14,828 bases of DNA. Source: an uncultured Prevotella sp. GTDB taxonomy: Bacteria > Bacteroidota > Bacteroidia > Bacteroidales > Bacteroidaceae. The notes below the pieces were generated by a model. It was not told the DNA's origin and ran no database searches. It saw only the letters and a program-made list of their open reading frames with translations. Position numbers and translations under genes: made by a program. The stretch is from positions 1 through 14,828 of the forward strand of contig CAAGIW010000068.1 of the NCBI GenBank assembly GCA_900770025.1. The letters are read 5' to 3'. This document shows positions 5,305 to 13,026 of the stretch, piece by piece. Each line of letters begins with the position of its first letter. Position 1 is the stretch's first letter.

Positions 5305-6258
5305 TCAATGGTTCAGCGTGCCTGTGTTCACCACCGGTTGTGCCGACTCATCGCCACACAGTATCACCAACAGGTTGCACACCATGGCAGCCTTCTTGTC
5401 ATCATCCAATTCTAAAATCTCTTCCTCTGAGAGCTTGTTGAGTGCCAGTTTCACCATCGAAACGGCTCCCTCCACTATCTTTTCTCTGGCGCTGATGATG
5501 GCGGCAGCCTGTTGTCTGCGCAGCATCACGGCGGCAATCTCAGGGGCGTATGCCAAATAGTTGATGCGTGCTTCCACCACCTCTATGCCTGCAATGGCAA
5601 GTCGCTCGTTCAGTTTCTGCACCAACTGCTGGTTAATCTCGTCGCCTCCGCCTCGCAGAGTCATCTCGTTGCTTGTGCCATCCACGTCGTCATAGGCATA
5701 TTGTCCGGCCACCTGTCGCAGCGCAGCGTCGCTCTGTGTCTTCACGAAAGCCTCTAATGCATCCATGATGCTCTTCACATTGGTGCCTATCTGGTTCTCG
5801 TTCTGGGCCATCGTCTGCGAGTCTATCTCGAAGATTGCCTTGTAGGTGTCGCGGAGTTTCCACACCAATACTAATCCTATCAGCACGGGATTGCCTATCT
5901 TGTCGTTCACCTTGATGGGCTCTGCATCCAAGTTTCGGGCACGCAACGACAGTTTCTTGGTGGTGATGAAGGGGTGCACCCAGTAGTAGCCGGTGCGGGT
6001 GAAGGTGCCTCGATACTTGCCGAAGAACATCATGATGCGTGCCTCTCCGGGTTCTAACTGCACAAATCCTGCTAACAGAAACGGGAAAAGGATGAACAGA
6101 AGTACCGCCGTCACAATCAGGGCAACGCCAGTATCGCCCTCTATCTCTATGCCGGCCACACAAGCACCTATGCCGATGACGAGTTCTAAAATAGTGACTA
6201 TCAGCAGCACAAAGCCGTTGAGCGTTTTCCCATTGAATTCAAATTCCTTGTTTTCCAT
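5305..6258 (-). CDS. SPFH/Band 7 domain membrane protein
   Basis: SPFH proteins (stomatin, prohibitin, flotillin, HflK/C) oligomerise at membranes and organise microdomains or regulate proteases. This 317-residue protein has two hydrophobic segments at about 14-36 and 44-64. The Band 7 domain begins with FVQLEPGEARIMMFFGKYRGT (65-85) and runs to about 240, including the LNERLAIAGIEVVEARINYLAYAPEIA stretch before a helical region with RRQQAAAIISAREKIVEGA. I chose ATG 6258 (MENKEFEF), with AAAAAGGAC just before it. The frame stays open upstream to 6318, but that would place the start at the promoter. The specific partner is unknown; the Arc-type gene downstream is the only obvious neighbour. 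Confidence 0.92.
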   Translation of the reverse strand: MENKEFEFNGKTLNGFVLLIVTILELVIGIGACVAGIEIEGDTGVALIVTAVLLFILFPFLLAGFVQLEPGEARIMMFFGKYRGTFTRTGYYWVHPFITTKKLSLRARNLDAEPIKVNDKIGNPVLIGLVLVWKLRDTYKAIFEIDSQTMAQNENQIGTNVKSIMDALEAFVKTQSDAALRQVAGQYAYDDVDGTSNEMTLRGGGDEINQQLVQKLNERLAIAGIEVVEARINYLAYAPEIAAVMLRRQQAAAIISAREKIVEGAVSMVKLALNKLSEEEILELDDDKKAAMVCNLLVILCGDESAQPVVNTGTLNH

Positions 6259-6297
6259 GTCCTTTTTGTTTGTTTTTATGATATCAAAATAATATCG

Positions 6298-6305
6298 CAA
6301 ATATA
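6298..6305 (-). promoter_or_regulatory. -7 promoter element of the SPFH-Arc pair (TATATTTG)
   Basis: On the minus strand TATATTTGC fits TAnnTTTG. The -33 region lacks a clear TTTG. A transcription start near 6290 leaves a leader of about 30 nt before ATG 6258 and argues against the longer open frame. Confidence 0.5.
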
Positions 6306-6404
6306 GAGATTTTGCCAATAGGTTGTATCTGTTTCCTCTTCTATTTAAAGATAATTAACAGGCGAAGTGTAGCCCCTTGCATGGGAAATGTAGATAAAAA
6401 AGAG

Positions 6405-6412
6405 TAGTTTTG
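6405..6412 (+). promoter_or_regulatory. -7 promoter element of mnmA (TAGTTTTG)
   Basis: TAGTTTTG fits TAnnTTTG. The nearest upstream TTG (6377-6379) is 25 nt away, longer than usual, so the -33 match is weak. A start near 6420 gives a leader of about 77 nt and rules out the upstream ATG at 6410. Confidence 0.45.
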
Positions 6413-6496
6413 CAGTTGTTTTCCCACCCGTTGGCGGCAGGTAGAGGCATGGAATGTGACCGCTTGCGACCGCCGGAGGTGACAAAATATGGTGTG

Positions 6497-7573
6497 ATGA
6501 ATCTTGAATCCTGTAAAGACAAGCGTATTGCCGTGCTGCTCTCGGGCGGCGTTGACAGTTCTGTGGTGGTGTGCGAGATGGCAAATCATGGTTTGCATCC
6601 CGACTGTTTCTATATCAATATCGGTCCTGAAGAGCAGGAACATTGGGATTGTTCTGCAGAAGAGGACTTGGAGATGGCCACGGCTGTGGCCGCAAGATAT
6701 GGCTGCCGGTTGGAGGTTGTGGACTGTCACAGGGAGTATTGGGACGAGGTGACCCGCTACACCATGGAAAAGGTGAAGGCTGGATATACCCCCAATCCAG
6801 ATGTGATGTGCAACAGGCTCATCAAGTTTGGCGCCTTTCATCAGAAACGCGGGCATGAATACGACCTCATTGCCACGGGGCATTATGCACAGACGGAGGA
6901 AATAGACGGACTGAAATGGCTCACCACCAGTCCTGATCCCGTGAAAGACCAGACTGATTTTCTGGCGCAGATTTACGACTGGCAACTGAAGAAGGCCATC
7001 TTTCCCATTGGTCATTATATGAAAGATGAGGTGAGAGTGATTGCCGAACGTGAGCATTTGGTCAACGCCAAGCGCAAGGATTCGCAGGGAATCTGCTTCC
7101 TTGGGCGCATCAACTACAACGACTATATCCGCAAATACTTGGGAGAGAACCCGGGGGATGTGGTGGAATTGGACACCGGACGGCTGATAGGCAAGCACAA
7201 GGGACTGTGGTTCCACACCATCGGTCAGCGCAAAGGCATGGGGTTCGGCGGAGGTCCTTGGTTTGTGGTGAAGAAGGATGTGGAGCAAAACATCCTGTAT
7301 GTGGCCCACGGCTACGACCCTGCCACGGCCTATCGTTCTGACTTCAGAGTGCACGATTTCCATTTTCTCACCGTTGGGGAGTTGCCTCAGCACATCACTT
7401 TCAAGATAAGGCACACCCCAGAGTGGCACCATGCCACGGTGGAGATGGTGGATGGGAAAACCTATGTGATACATTCCGAGGATGCCATTCATGGAGTTGC
7501 CCCCGGACAGTTCTGTGTGGTGTATGACAAGGAGCACCACCGCTGTTATGGAAGTGGGGAAATTACGGTGTGA
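6497..7573 (+). CDS. mnmA: tRNA-specific 2-thiouridylase MnmA family
   Basis: MnmA activates and thiolates uridine-34 in Lys, Glu and Gln tRNAs, using ATP and sulfur delivered as persulfide. The 358-residue protein has the ATP-binding PP-loop SGGVDSS (16-22), the first catalytic Cys in NPDVMCN (C105), the TGHYA motif (127-131) and the persulfide Cys in SQGICFLG (C200), followed by the central and C-terminal beta-barrel domains. The usual DQSYFL motif appears as DQTDFL (151-156). Bacteroidota often carry two MnmA paralogs, and this could be the more diverged one. I chose ATG 6497; the open frame reaches 6410, but that ATG overlaps the promoter. It converges on the flavoprotein gene, overlapping by 11 nt. 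Confidence 0.9.
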   Translation: MNLESCKDKRIAVLLSGGVDSSVVVCEMANHGLHPDCFYINIGPEEQEHWDCSAEEDLEMATAVAARYGCRLEVVDCHREYWDEVTRYTMEKVKAGYTPNPDVMCNRLIKFGAFHQKRGHEYDLIATGHYAQTEEIDGLKWLTTSPDPVKDQTDFLAQIYDWQLKKAIFPIGHYMKDEVRVIAEREHLVNAKRKDSQGICFLGRINYNDYIRKYLGENPGDVVELDTGRLIGKHKGLWFHTIGQRKGMGFGGGPWFVVKKDVEQNILYVAHGYDPATAYRSDFRVHDFHFLTVGELPQHITFKIRHTPEWHHATVEMVDGKTYVIHSEDAIHGVAPGQFCVVYDKEHHRCYGSGEITV

Positions 7574-8801
7574 GTGCCATGTGCCGGGCGGCCACATAGC
7601 CCATGCTCCATGCCGCCTGCAGGTTGAATCCACCTGTGATGGCATCCACATCGAGCACTTCTCCGGCAAGGTGAAGTCCCGGATGCTGCCTGCATTCCAT
7701 GGTTGAAGGGTTGATGTTGGACAGTGCCACGCCGCCGCAGGTCACAAACTCCTCCTTGAACTTGTTCTTGCCGTTTATCTCTATCTCGTGGTGAGTCAGC
7801 ATGGCTGCCATGCGGCGCAGACTTTTTGTGCCTGCTTCAGCCCAGCGAATGTCATGGCGCATCTGGCATTGTTGCAGCAGAAAGAGCCACAGGCGTGAGG
7901 TGAAACGGGTGGGATAAACGCTCTGCATCTGCTTCTGCGGATGGTTGGCTGCCATGCCGAGCAGTTGACTTAGCACCTCTTCTTCCCCTGCATTGCCAAA
8001 CCAGTTGACGGCAATCCGTGCCCGGTAGGCCATAGTGTTCAGTTGGCGGGCCCCCCTTGACGACAGTTTCAGAATGGCCGGACCACTCAATCCCTGGTGG
8101 GTTATCAGCAGTGCACCGTGTGCTTGTGTCTTGGTGCCGCACAGCATGGTGCGCACATCGTTCACCACAGTGCCCGACAACGAGGTGAGACGGGCATCGG
8201 CTACACACACGCTGAAGAGTGATGGCACAGGAGAAACCGTCTCCATCTGCAACTCTTTCAGCATATCTAATCCGCTCTGTTTCGGACTTCCCCCCGTGGC
8301 GATGAGCACTCTTTGCGCCTCTGCTGTCCGTCCGTTGGAGAATTCCAACCTATAGCCCTGACCGATATGACTGATATTCGTCATCCGATGTTCTGTGCGC
8401 AGCGTCACTCCGAGTGTCTTCATCAGTGCCAACAGGGTGCCTACAATCTCCATTGCATCCTGCGATACGGGAAACACGCACTCGTCTTCCTGCGTCACTA
8501 ATGCCACTCCCTCGTGTTCGAACCACTGGCAGACTTCCTGCTGACCGAACTCTTGCAGCAGTCTTTTCATTAGTCTGTGTCCGCGTGGATACACTTGTTC
8601 CATGCTGGTCACGGCGGCGAAGCTGTTGGTCAGGTTGCATCTGCCTCCGCCTGTCACCGCCACTTTGGCCAAAGCCCGCTTGCCACTCTCATAAACGGTT
8701 ACGTTTGCCTCTGGCATCCATCGCTTGATGTGGATGGCTGCAAAGCATCCGGCGGCACCGGCCCCTACGATGGCTATCTGCGTGGGCTGCGTCATCTCCA
8801 T
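7563..8801 (-). CDS. HI0933/BaiN-type NAD(P)/FAD-dependent oxidoreductase
   Basis: This roughly 412-residue flavoprotein belongs to the HI0933-like family (often annotated as aminoacetone oxidase family or BaiN). BaiN itself reduces bile acid intermediates in Clostridium; the substrate here is unknown. The N-terminus has the dinucleotide motif IAIVGAGAAG (9-18) with an acidic residue at the end of the second strand (VYESG), then GGGRCNLTN (51-59). Further on are ATGGSPKQSG and the C-terminal GEVLDVDAITGGFNLQAAWSMG flavin-binding end. There is no signal peptide. It is the last gene of the minus-strand run. ATGs at 8816, 8801 and 8795 are all possible; the last overlaps the esterase stop as ATGA, suggesting coupled translation whichever is used. 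Confidence 0.9.
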   Translation of the reverse strand: MEMTQPTQIAIVGAGAAGCFAAIHIKRWMPEANVTVYESGKRALAKVAVTGGGRCNLTNSFAAVTSMEQVYPRGHRLMKRLLQEFGQQEVCQWFEHEGVALVTQEDECVFPVSQDAMEIVGTLLALMKTLGVTLRTEHRMTNISHIGQGYRLEFSNGRTAEAQRVLIATGGSPKQSGLDMLKELQMETVSPVPSLFSVCVADARLTSLSGTVVNDVRTMLCGTKTQAHGALLITHQGLSGPAILKLSSRGARQLNTMAYRARIAVNWFGNAGEEEVLSQLLGMAANHPQKQMQSVYPTRFTSRLWLFLLQQCQMRHDIRWAEAGTKSLRRMAAMLTHHEIEINGKNKFKEEFVTCGGVALSNINPSTMECRQHPGLHLAGEVLDVDAITGGFNLQAAWSMGYVAARHMALTP

Positions 8802-10111
8802 TGCTGTTGCATCCACTGCATGGCCTCCTCATTGGTTTCAGCAAACCGCCAGTGCCCGCTGGTGGGCGTGGCGTTCAGTGTTTTGGGCGCACTGATAGCA
8901 TTGTAGGCGGCATAAGTGGAGGTGGGCGATGTGGTTTTGTCGTTGTAGCCCAACGAGAAATACACCGGACAGGTGATGCGACGGGCAAAGTTCACCACGT
9001 CATAGTAGGGCAGGGTGGTCATGGTTCCCTCTGCCTCTTTCTGCTTTTGGTAGTATTGAGGCCATCCTCCGCAGCGTTGGTGACAGAAGCCCAACACGTC
9101 GCTCAGGGCAGGATAGAAGGGTGCGCAGAAGGTTACCTTGCTGCTCAGTGCGGCGGTCACGATGCTCAGTGCGCCACCTTGGCTTCCTCCAGTCACTCCC
9201 ACGTTCTTTCCGTCCCATTCAGGCAGGCTACACAGGTAGTCGATGCAGCGCACGCATCCTGCATATACCTCGCGGTAGTAGAAGGTTTCCTTGCGCTCTA
9301 TGCCGCGTCGGTTGTAGTCTGTCACTGCATCGCTGTGTTGCTTGTAGAGGGAATCGGCGAGTTCCGGATTGCATCCGTTGTGGATGTTGATGTTGAGATA
9401 GATGTAGCCCCGCTCGCTGTAGTAGGTGGTGGGCGATATCTTCTTGCTGCCTGCGCCTGGCGGACAGAACAGCACGGGATGCTTCTTGCCGTCGCGAGGC
9501 ATGGAGAGATAGCCGTAGAAATGCCTTCCCCCTGTCCCTACCTGCAGCTTCAGCAGATATACCGACACCTTGTCGGTGGAGTATTGGGGCAGGGGGGTGA
9601 GCATGGGTTGCATGTCAATCTGTGACACCCGCTCCACCTGACGCTTCCAGAAGCGGTCGAAATCCTTGGGTTGGGGGGTGAACGACTGTATGCTGTCGGG
9701 CGAAAAACCGATGGTTGCCTGTTCCTTGTAGGTCTTTCCGCCCACGGAGAATTGCAGTTCGTAGGTTCTGAATCCCGGTGTTGTGAGGGTGAATGGAGGC
9801 AGGGTGGCAGTGCCGTTCACAAAGATCACCTCTCCGCTCTCCTTCTTTCCGTCGGCATATCCGTCGGTTCCAGTCTGGTAGTGCAGCGTCACTCCGTCGA
9901 TGGGCAGGCCGGCCCGTTGTGCGTCCATGCGGATGATGGCAGACTGGTTCACACGGTATGTCCTCGTTGGGGCATCGCTTTTCACTATCCATTCCACGTA
10001 TGCCCTTTTGGGTTTTGAAAACTGTGCCCGGCAATAGGGGGCAGATATCCAAAGCAGCACGCTGAGGGCTGCGCAGCATTTCCACATGATGTGTGTTTTT
10101 TTTTGTTTCAT
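8792..10111 (-). CDS. Secreted acetylxylan-esterase-like (CE7/AXE1) alpha/beta hydrolase
   Basis: The protein has 439 residues. A signal peptide covers about 1-29 (hydrophobic CAALSVLLWISA, cleavage near CRA-Q). An N-terminal beta-rich region (about 36-135) precedes an AXE1-type alpha/beta-hydrolase domain from about 145 to the end. The expected triad is visible: nucleophile Ser310 in GGSQGG, Asp391 in GYND, and His420 in SGHW. CE7 enzymes remove acetyl groups from xylo-oligosaccharides or cephalosporins. The CE7 RGQ motif is not evident (NIHNG occupies that area) and the usual His-Glu is His-Trp, so the substrate may differ. It probably acts in the periplasm or at the outer envelope. It starts 13 nt after the Crp-type regulator and ends overlapping the flavoprotein gene. 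Confidence 0.87.
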   Translation of the reverse strand: MKQKKTHIMWKCCAALSVLLWISAPYCRAQFSKPKRAYVEWIVKSDAPTRTYRVNQSAIIRMDAQRAGLPIDGVTLHYQTGTDGYADGKKESGEVIFVNGTATLPPFTLTTPGFRTYELQFSVGGKTYKEQATIGFSPDSIQSFTPQPKDFDRFWKRQVERVSQIDMQPMLTPLPQYSTDKVSVYLLKLQVGTGGRHFYGYLSMPRDGKKHPVLFCPPGAGSKKISPTTYYSERGYIYLNINIHNGCNPELADSLYKQHSDAVTDYNRRGIERKETFYYREVYAGCVRCIDYLCSLPEWDGKNVGVTGGSQGGALSIVTAALSSKVTFCAPFYPALSDVLGFCHQRCGGWPQYYQKQKEAEGTMTTLPYYDVVNFARRITCPVYFSLGYNDKTTSPTSTYAAYNAISAPKTLNATPTSGHWRFAETNEEAMQWMQQQWR

Positions 10112-10124
10112 GGTCGTTGGTTGT

Positions 10125-10862
10125 TCATGGCTTTACAGCCTTTATGAGTGCGTTTATCTCGGGTATCACTATCTTTCCTCTCGACAGTTGCAGCAGTCCT
10201 TCGCTCTTCATCCTGTTCAGTGCTTTCGACACGGCAAGCCTTTTGCAGCCATGCATCTCGGCCAGTTGCTGCATCAGCAGGTGAAAGATCTTCTCGCCCT
10301 GCGGGTATGTGCTGTGGTGGATGAAGAACATCAGCAGCAGGTCGCGCAGTGATTGGGGGCTCTCTGTCCAGACTCTGTCTAACAGATTTTGGCTCTGTGC
10401 CGAAATGGTGTTGAGCATGTTGATGCGGAACACCTGAATAGTTTCCAACAGGATGTTCACCTCACGCTTGTTCAGCGAAATCAGGTTGACGGCTGTTTCC
10501 GACTTGATGGTGCTGCGGTATCGGCGTGCCAGTCCGAAAAGGCTTTCGGGTTGTATGATGCAGGGGGCCGTGATAGTCTCCTCCACATCAAACTTTCCGT
10601 TGGTGTGGGTCGTCACTTGTTTCATCGTGCCGTGGGTGATCATCAGCAGTTCGTGGCACACCTCCCCCGCCTTTACAATCTTCTTGCCGGCAGGATATTT
10701 GCGGAAGTCGAACTTGGTGCGGTTCATCACCTGTGCCAGGTCGTCGATGCTCATCCCTTGAAACAGCGTAAACTGTGCCAGCACCTCACCAAAGCGTTGG
10801 TGCCTGTTGTGCATGGCGTCGTTGGTTGCAGTGGTTTCCGGGTGGTGCGTCTTATCTTCCAT
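10125..10862 (-). CDS. Crp/Fnr-family transcriptional regulator
   Basis: The roughly 245-residue protein has an N-terminal cyclic-nucleotide-binding-type beta barrel (about 28-140, with GKKIVKAGEVCHELLMITHG) and a dimerisation helix (about 140-165). A C-terminal winged helix-turn-helix follows (about 190-235), with LMQQLAEMHGCKRLAVSKAL as helix-turn-helix and the wing at EGLLQLSRGKIVI. The Fnr-type N-terminal cysteine cluster is absent, so an iron-sulfur oxygen sensor is unlikely; the ligand is unknown. Start choice is open: ATG 10895, 10862 (used here, 11-nt overlap with apbE) or 10814, which would give the most typical family length. Its place inside the run, next to the esterase, suggests local or self-regulation, but no operator was identified. 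Confidence 0.88.
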   Translation of the reverse strand: MEDKTHHPETTATNDAMHNRHQRFGEVLAQFTLFQGMSIDDLAQVMNRTKFDFRKYPAGKKIVKAGEVCHELLMITHGTMKQVTTHTNGKFDVEETITAPCIIQPESLFGLARRYRSTIKSETAVNLISLNKREVNILLETIQVFRINMLNTISAQSQNLLDRVWTESPQSLRDLLLMFFIHHSTYPQGEKIFHLLMQQLAEMHGCKRLAVSKALNRMKSEGLLQLSRGKIVIPEINALIKAVKP

Positions 10863-11856
10863 TGCTCCATGTGTGCATTTTGTCGCCTTCGGCATAGATG
10901 AAATACACCTGCAGTTCGGGATGTCTGTCCAACACTTTCTTCGCTTTCTCCATGCCCATCACCATGAAAGCGGTGGCATAGGCGTCTGCCATGGCGCAGG
11001 TGGGAGCCAGCACGGTGGCCGACAGCAGGGAGTGCTGCACGGGGCAACCCGTTTTTGGGTCGATGGTATGTGCGTATTTCTTGCCGTCCTTGTAGTAGAA
11101 GTTGCGGTAGTTGCCGCTCGTTGCCATGGCTTTGTTGGTGATGTTGAGCACCGTGTCTATGCCCTGTTGGGTGTTCAGTGTGTCGTCAATGGGTTTCGAC
11201 ACGCCTATCTTCCATGGCTTCTGCTTGCTGTTGGTGCCTTCGGCCACTATCTCTCCGCCTATCTCCACCATAAAGTTCTTCACTCCCCGTTGGCGCAGCA
11301 GGTCGGCCACGGCATCGCATCCATAGCCCTTGGCCACGGCACTGAAGTCGAGCATGGTTTCTGCGTGCTCCTTCTTCAGGTACTTCTTGCCGTCGGCCTG
11401 TTCTATCCTCAGAGTGCGATAGCCAATGTATTGTCTCAGACTGTCGATGACTGCTGGGGTGGGGGTGGTGTCGTTCTTGAAACCAAAGCCCCATACGTTC
11501 ACCAAGGGTGCCACCGTGATGTCGAAGTCTCCATCGGTTTCGGCCGACACCTGCATGGCGGTGTGATACACCTGCACGAACATATCGTCTAATGCAGGCC
11601 GCTCGTTGCGGTTGATGGCCGACACGATCGACGCTTTATTGAAAGTGGAAAGGCTGTTGTCCACCTGCTGCAGCACTTGCCGGATGCTGCCGTGCAGGTT
11701 GCTGTCACACTGGTAGGTGATGGTGTAGAAAGTGCCGAACACCATGCCTTTGTGCTGTTGATAGGGGGTGTTGCGCTCCTTTTGCACAATGAGGATGGTG
11801 CCGATGATGAGGAGCGTGAGGAAAGGCAGTTGCCAAATGAGTTTCTTTCTGTTCAC
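10852..11856 (-). CDS. apbE: FAD:protein FMN transferase (ApbE)
   Basis: ApbE attaches FMN covalently to Thr or Ser of target proteins such as NqrB, NqrC and RnfG, on the outer side of the inner membrane. The 334-residue protein has one N-terminal hydrophobic segment (about 8-24), probably a signal anchor; there is no lipobox Cys. Family motifs follow in order: MVFGTFYTITY (38-48), LSTFNKASIVSAIN (69-82), DFDITVAPLVNVWGFG (110-125), LDFSAVAKGYGCD (169-181), MVEIGGEI (196-203), ATSGNYRNFY (245-254), HTIDPKTGCPV (263-273), and the metal-binding APTCAMADAYATA (284-296). No flavinylated-target gene is present nearby. It starts 8 nt after the DUF6048 gene and overlaps the regulator. Confidence 0.95.
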   Translation of the reverse strand: MNRKKLIWQLPFLTLLIIGTILIVQKERNTPYQQHKGMVFGTFYTITYQCDSNLHGSIRQVLQQVDNSLSTFNKASIVSAINRNERPALDDMFVQVYHTAMQVSAETDGDFDITVAPLVNVWGFGFKNDTTPTPAVIDSLRQYIGYRTLRIEQADGKKYLKKEHAETMLDFSAVAKGYGCDAVADLLRQRGVKNFMVEIGGEIVAEGTNSKQKPWKIGVSKPIDDTLNTQQGIDTVLNITNKAMATSGNYRNFYYKDGKKYAHTIDPKTGCPVQHSLLSATVLAPTCAMADAYATAFMVMGMEKAKKVLDRHPELQVYFIYAEGDKMHTWSNGR

Positions 11857-11864
11857 GTGAAGGG

Positions 11865-12560
11865 TCAGATGTCAAAGATGATGTTGAAGTTGGCGCCCAC
11901 CCTGGTGTCGCCATATTTCCCGTAGCCGGGAATGTACCAGGTGTTGCCAATGGGGGCATCTTTGTGCGACAGGCGCCGTTTGTAGCGCACGTTCCAGCCC
12001 ATGTGCAGCGGTCCCCACACCTGTGCGTCGATGCCAAACACCACTTCTATCCAGTGCTGGCTGCAGGCTGCGGCATCCACGGCAAACGAGGTGGTGCCTC
12101 CCCACACGGGGTCGGTGATGTCGGAGCGCGATATATCTACATTGTAATAGGTGAAGGCATAGCGCACGCCGCCGTAGAACTTGTTGGCAGAGTGCTTGTT
12201 CTTCAGCAGGTTGATGTCGCAGCCAATGCGGAAATAGGGTGCCTGTGTCTTGTAGGTCAGTCCGGTGATGTCGTCGTTCTCGTGGTTGGCCATGCCATAA
12301 CCCACTTCCACGATGGGATAATACTGGTCGTGCAGGTTCACGCGCAGTGCCCCTTCCACCTCTCCTGTGCTGCCAATGGCACGCATGGCAGGCCCCACCA
12401 AGTCGAACGACAGTTGCATCCCGTTGAAGAAAGGGATGGAATCCTTCTCCTCCACAAGCACTTTCTGCTGTGCCTGTGCGCCATCCGTGCCGCCCAAAAG
12501 CAGCAGCACACTAAGGATTGCTCTTGAAAAGAAGGTGCAGATGAGGTGTCGAAGCGTCAT
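11865..12560 (-). CDS. DUF6048-like envelope protein
   Basis: Function is unknown. The 231-residue protein starts with a signal peptide (about 1-30, ending GAQAQ). After it come alternating aromatic and polar strands (LRVNLHDQYYPIVEVGYGMA, APYFRIGCDINLL, FYGGVRYAFTYYNV, WIEVVFGIDAQVWGPLHMGW). The C-terminus ends in an aromatic strand, VGANFNIIFDI. This pattern suggests a small outer-membrane beta barrel, and I recall the family as DUF6048 of Bacteroidota. Its start lies 50 nt inside the preceding DUF6452 gene. No other ATG keeps the signal peptide, so the overlap looks real. The two are likely cotranslated and may act together at the outer membrane. Confidence 0.8.
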   Translation of the reverse strand: MTLRHLICTFFSRAILSVLLLLGGTDGAQAQQKVLVEEKDSIPFFNGMQLSFDLVGPAMRAIGSTGEVEGALRVNLHDQYYPIVEVGYGMANHENDDITGLTYKTQAPYFRIGCDINLLKNKHSANKFYGGVRYAFTYYNVDISRSDITDPVWGGTTSFAVDAAACSQHWIEVVFGIDAQVWGPLHMGWNVRYKRRLSHKDAPIGNTWYIPGYGKYGDTRVGANFNIIFDI

Positions 12561-13023
12561 AATCTACGGATGCTTTATTGATGATTACATTGTCGAGCAG
12601 TGTGCCTTTGGCCCTCACCTGTGTGATGGTGTGGAAATACACTGCCTGGCAATCCACCGATTCGAAGCGCGGTTCGTTGGTCTTTTCCACAAACAGGGTG
12701 TCCTCCGCCACATAGTCTGTGCCCTTCACTTGCAGCACGATGGTGTCTTCTGCCATGCTGAAGCTCATGGGAAGGGAGAACGACCGGGTCTTCACGCTGC
12801 GGTTGAGCAGCAGTGTGTCGGTGCCATCCCTGCGCGGCGAGAACACGTTGAGTGTGTCTTGCAACTCAGCTGCCACACCATCAGCGTTGCACACCAAATA
12901 AGTGCACGTCACCGTGTTCTGCACGGGGCAGTCGATAGACGAGCATGAGGGCAGTAACGGGGCGGCAACAAGCAAGCACACCATGCCCATGACGGAGAGG
13001 AGCAGCGTTCGCAGTCGGTTCAT
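12511..13023 (-). CDS. DUF6452-like lipoprotein
   Basis: Function is unknown. The 170-residue protein has a lipoprotein signal peptide with a lipobox ending LPSC (Cys27), followed by SSIDCPVQNTV. The mature part is beta-rich, with a TDTLLLN strand, several DT-LF/IVL strands and a LHLLF ending, which resembles small secreted beta-sandwich proteins of Bacteroidota (DUF6452 by recall). The residues after the lipid-anchor Cys (SSID) include one acidic residue, so export to the surface is possible but not shown. It starts 3 nt after the glycosyltransferase stop and overlaps the DUF6048 gene by 50 nt. Confidence 0.8.
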   Translation of the reverse strand: MNRLRTLLLSVMGMVCLLVAAPLLPSCSSIDCPVQNTVTCTYLVCNADGVAAELQDTLNVFSPRRDGTDTLLLNRSVKTRSFSLPMSFSMAEDTIVLQVKGTDYVAEDTLFVEKTNEPRFESVDCQAVYFHTITQVRAKGTLLDNVIINKASVDYDASTPHLHLLFKSNP

Positions 13024-13026
13024 GGG

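Noticed and set aside
6259..6318. Twenty-residue N-terminal extension of the SPFH protein
   Set aside because: It would start upstream of the predicted transcription start and carries no expected domain; ATG 6258 has a purine-rich site just before it.
6410..6496. Twenty-nine-residue N-terminal extension of MnmA
   Set aside because: The ATG at 6410 overlaps the -7 promoter box, and the PP-loop normally lies close to the N-terminus, as with ATG 6497.
6341..7669. Long minus-strand frame (442 codons) opposite mnmA
   Set aside because: It is antisense to an intact MnmA and shows no family features.
8801..9625. Plus-strand 274-codon frame opposite the esterase
   Set aside because: It is a shadow of a complete secreted hydrolase with a visible catalytic triad on the other strand.
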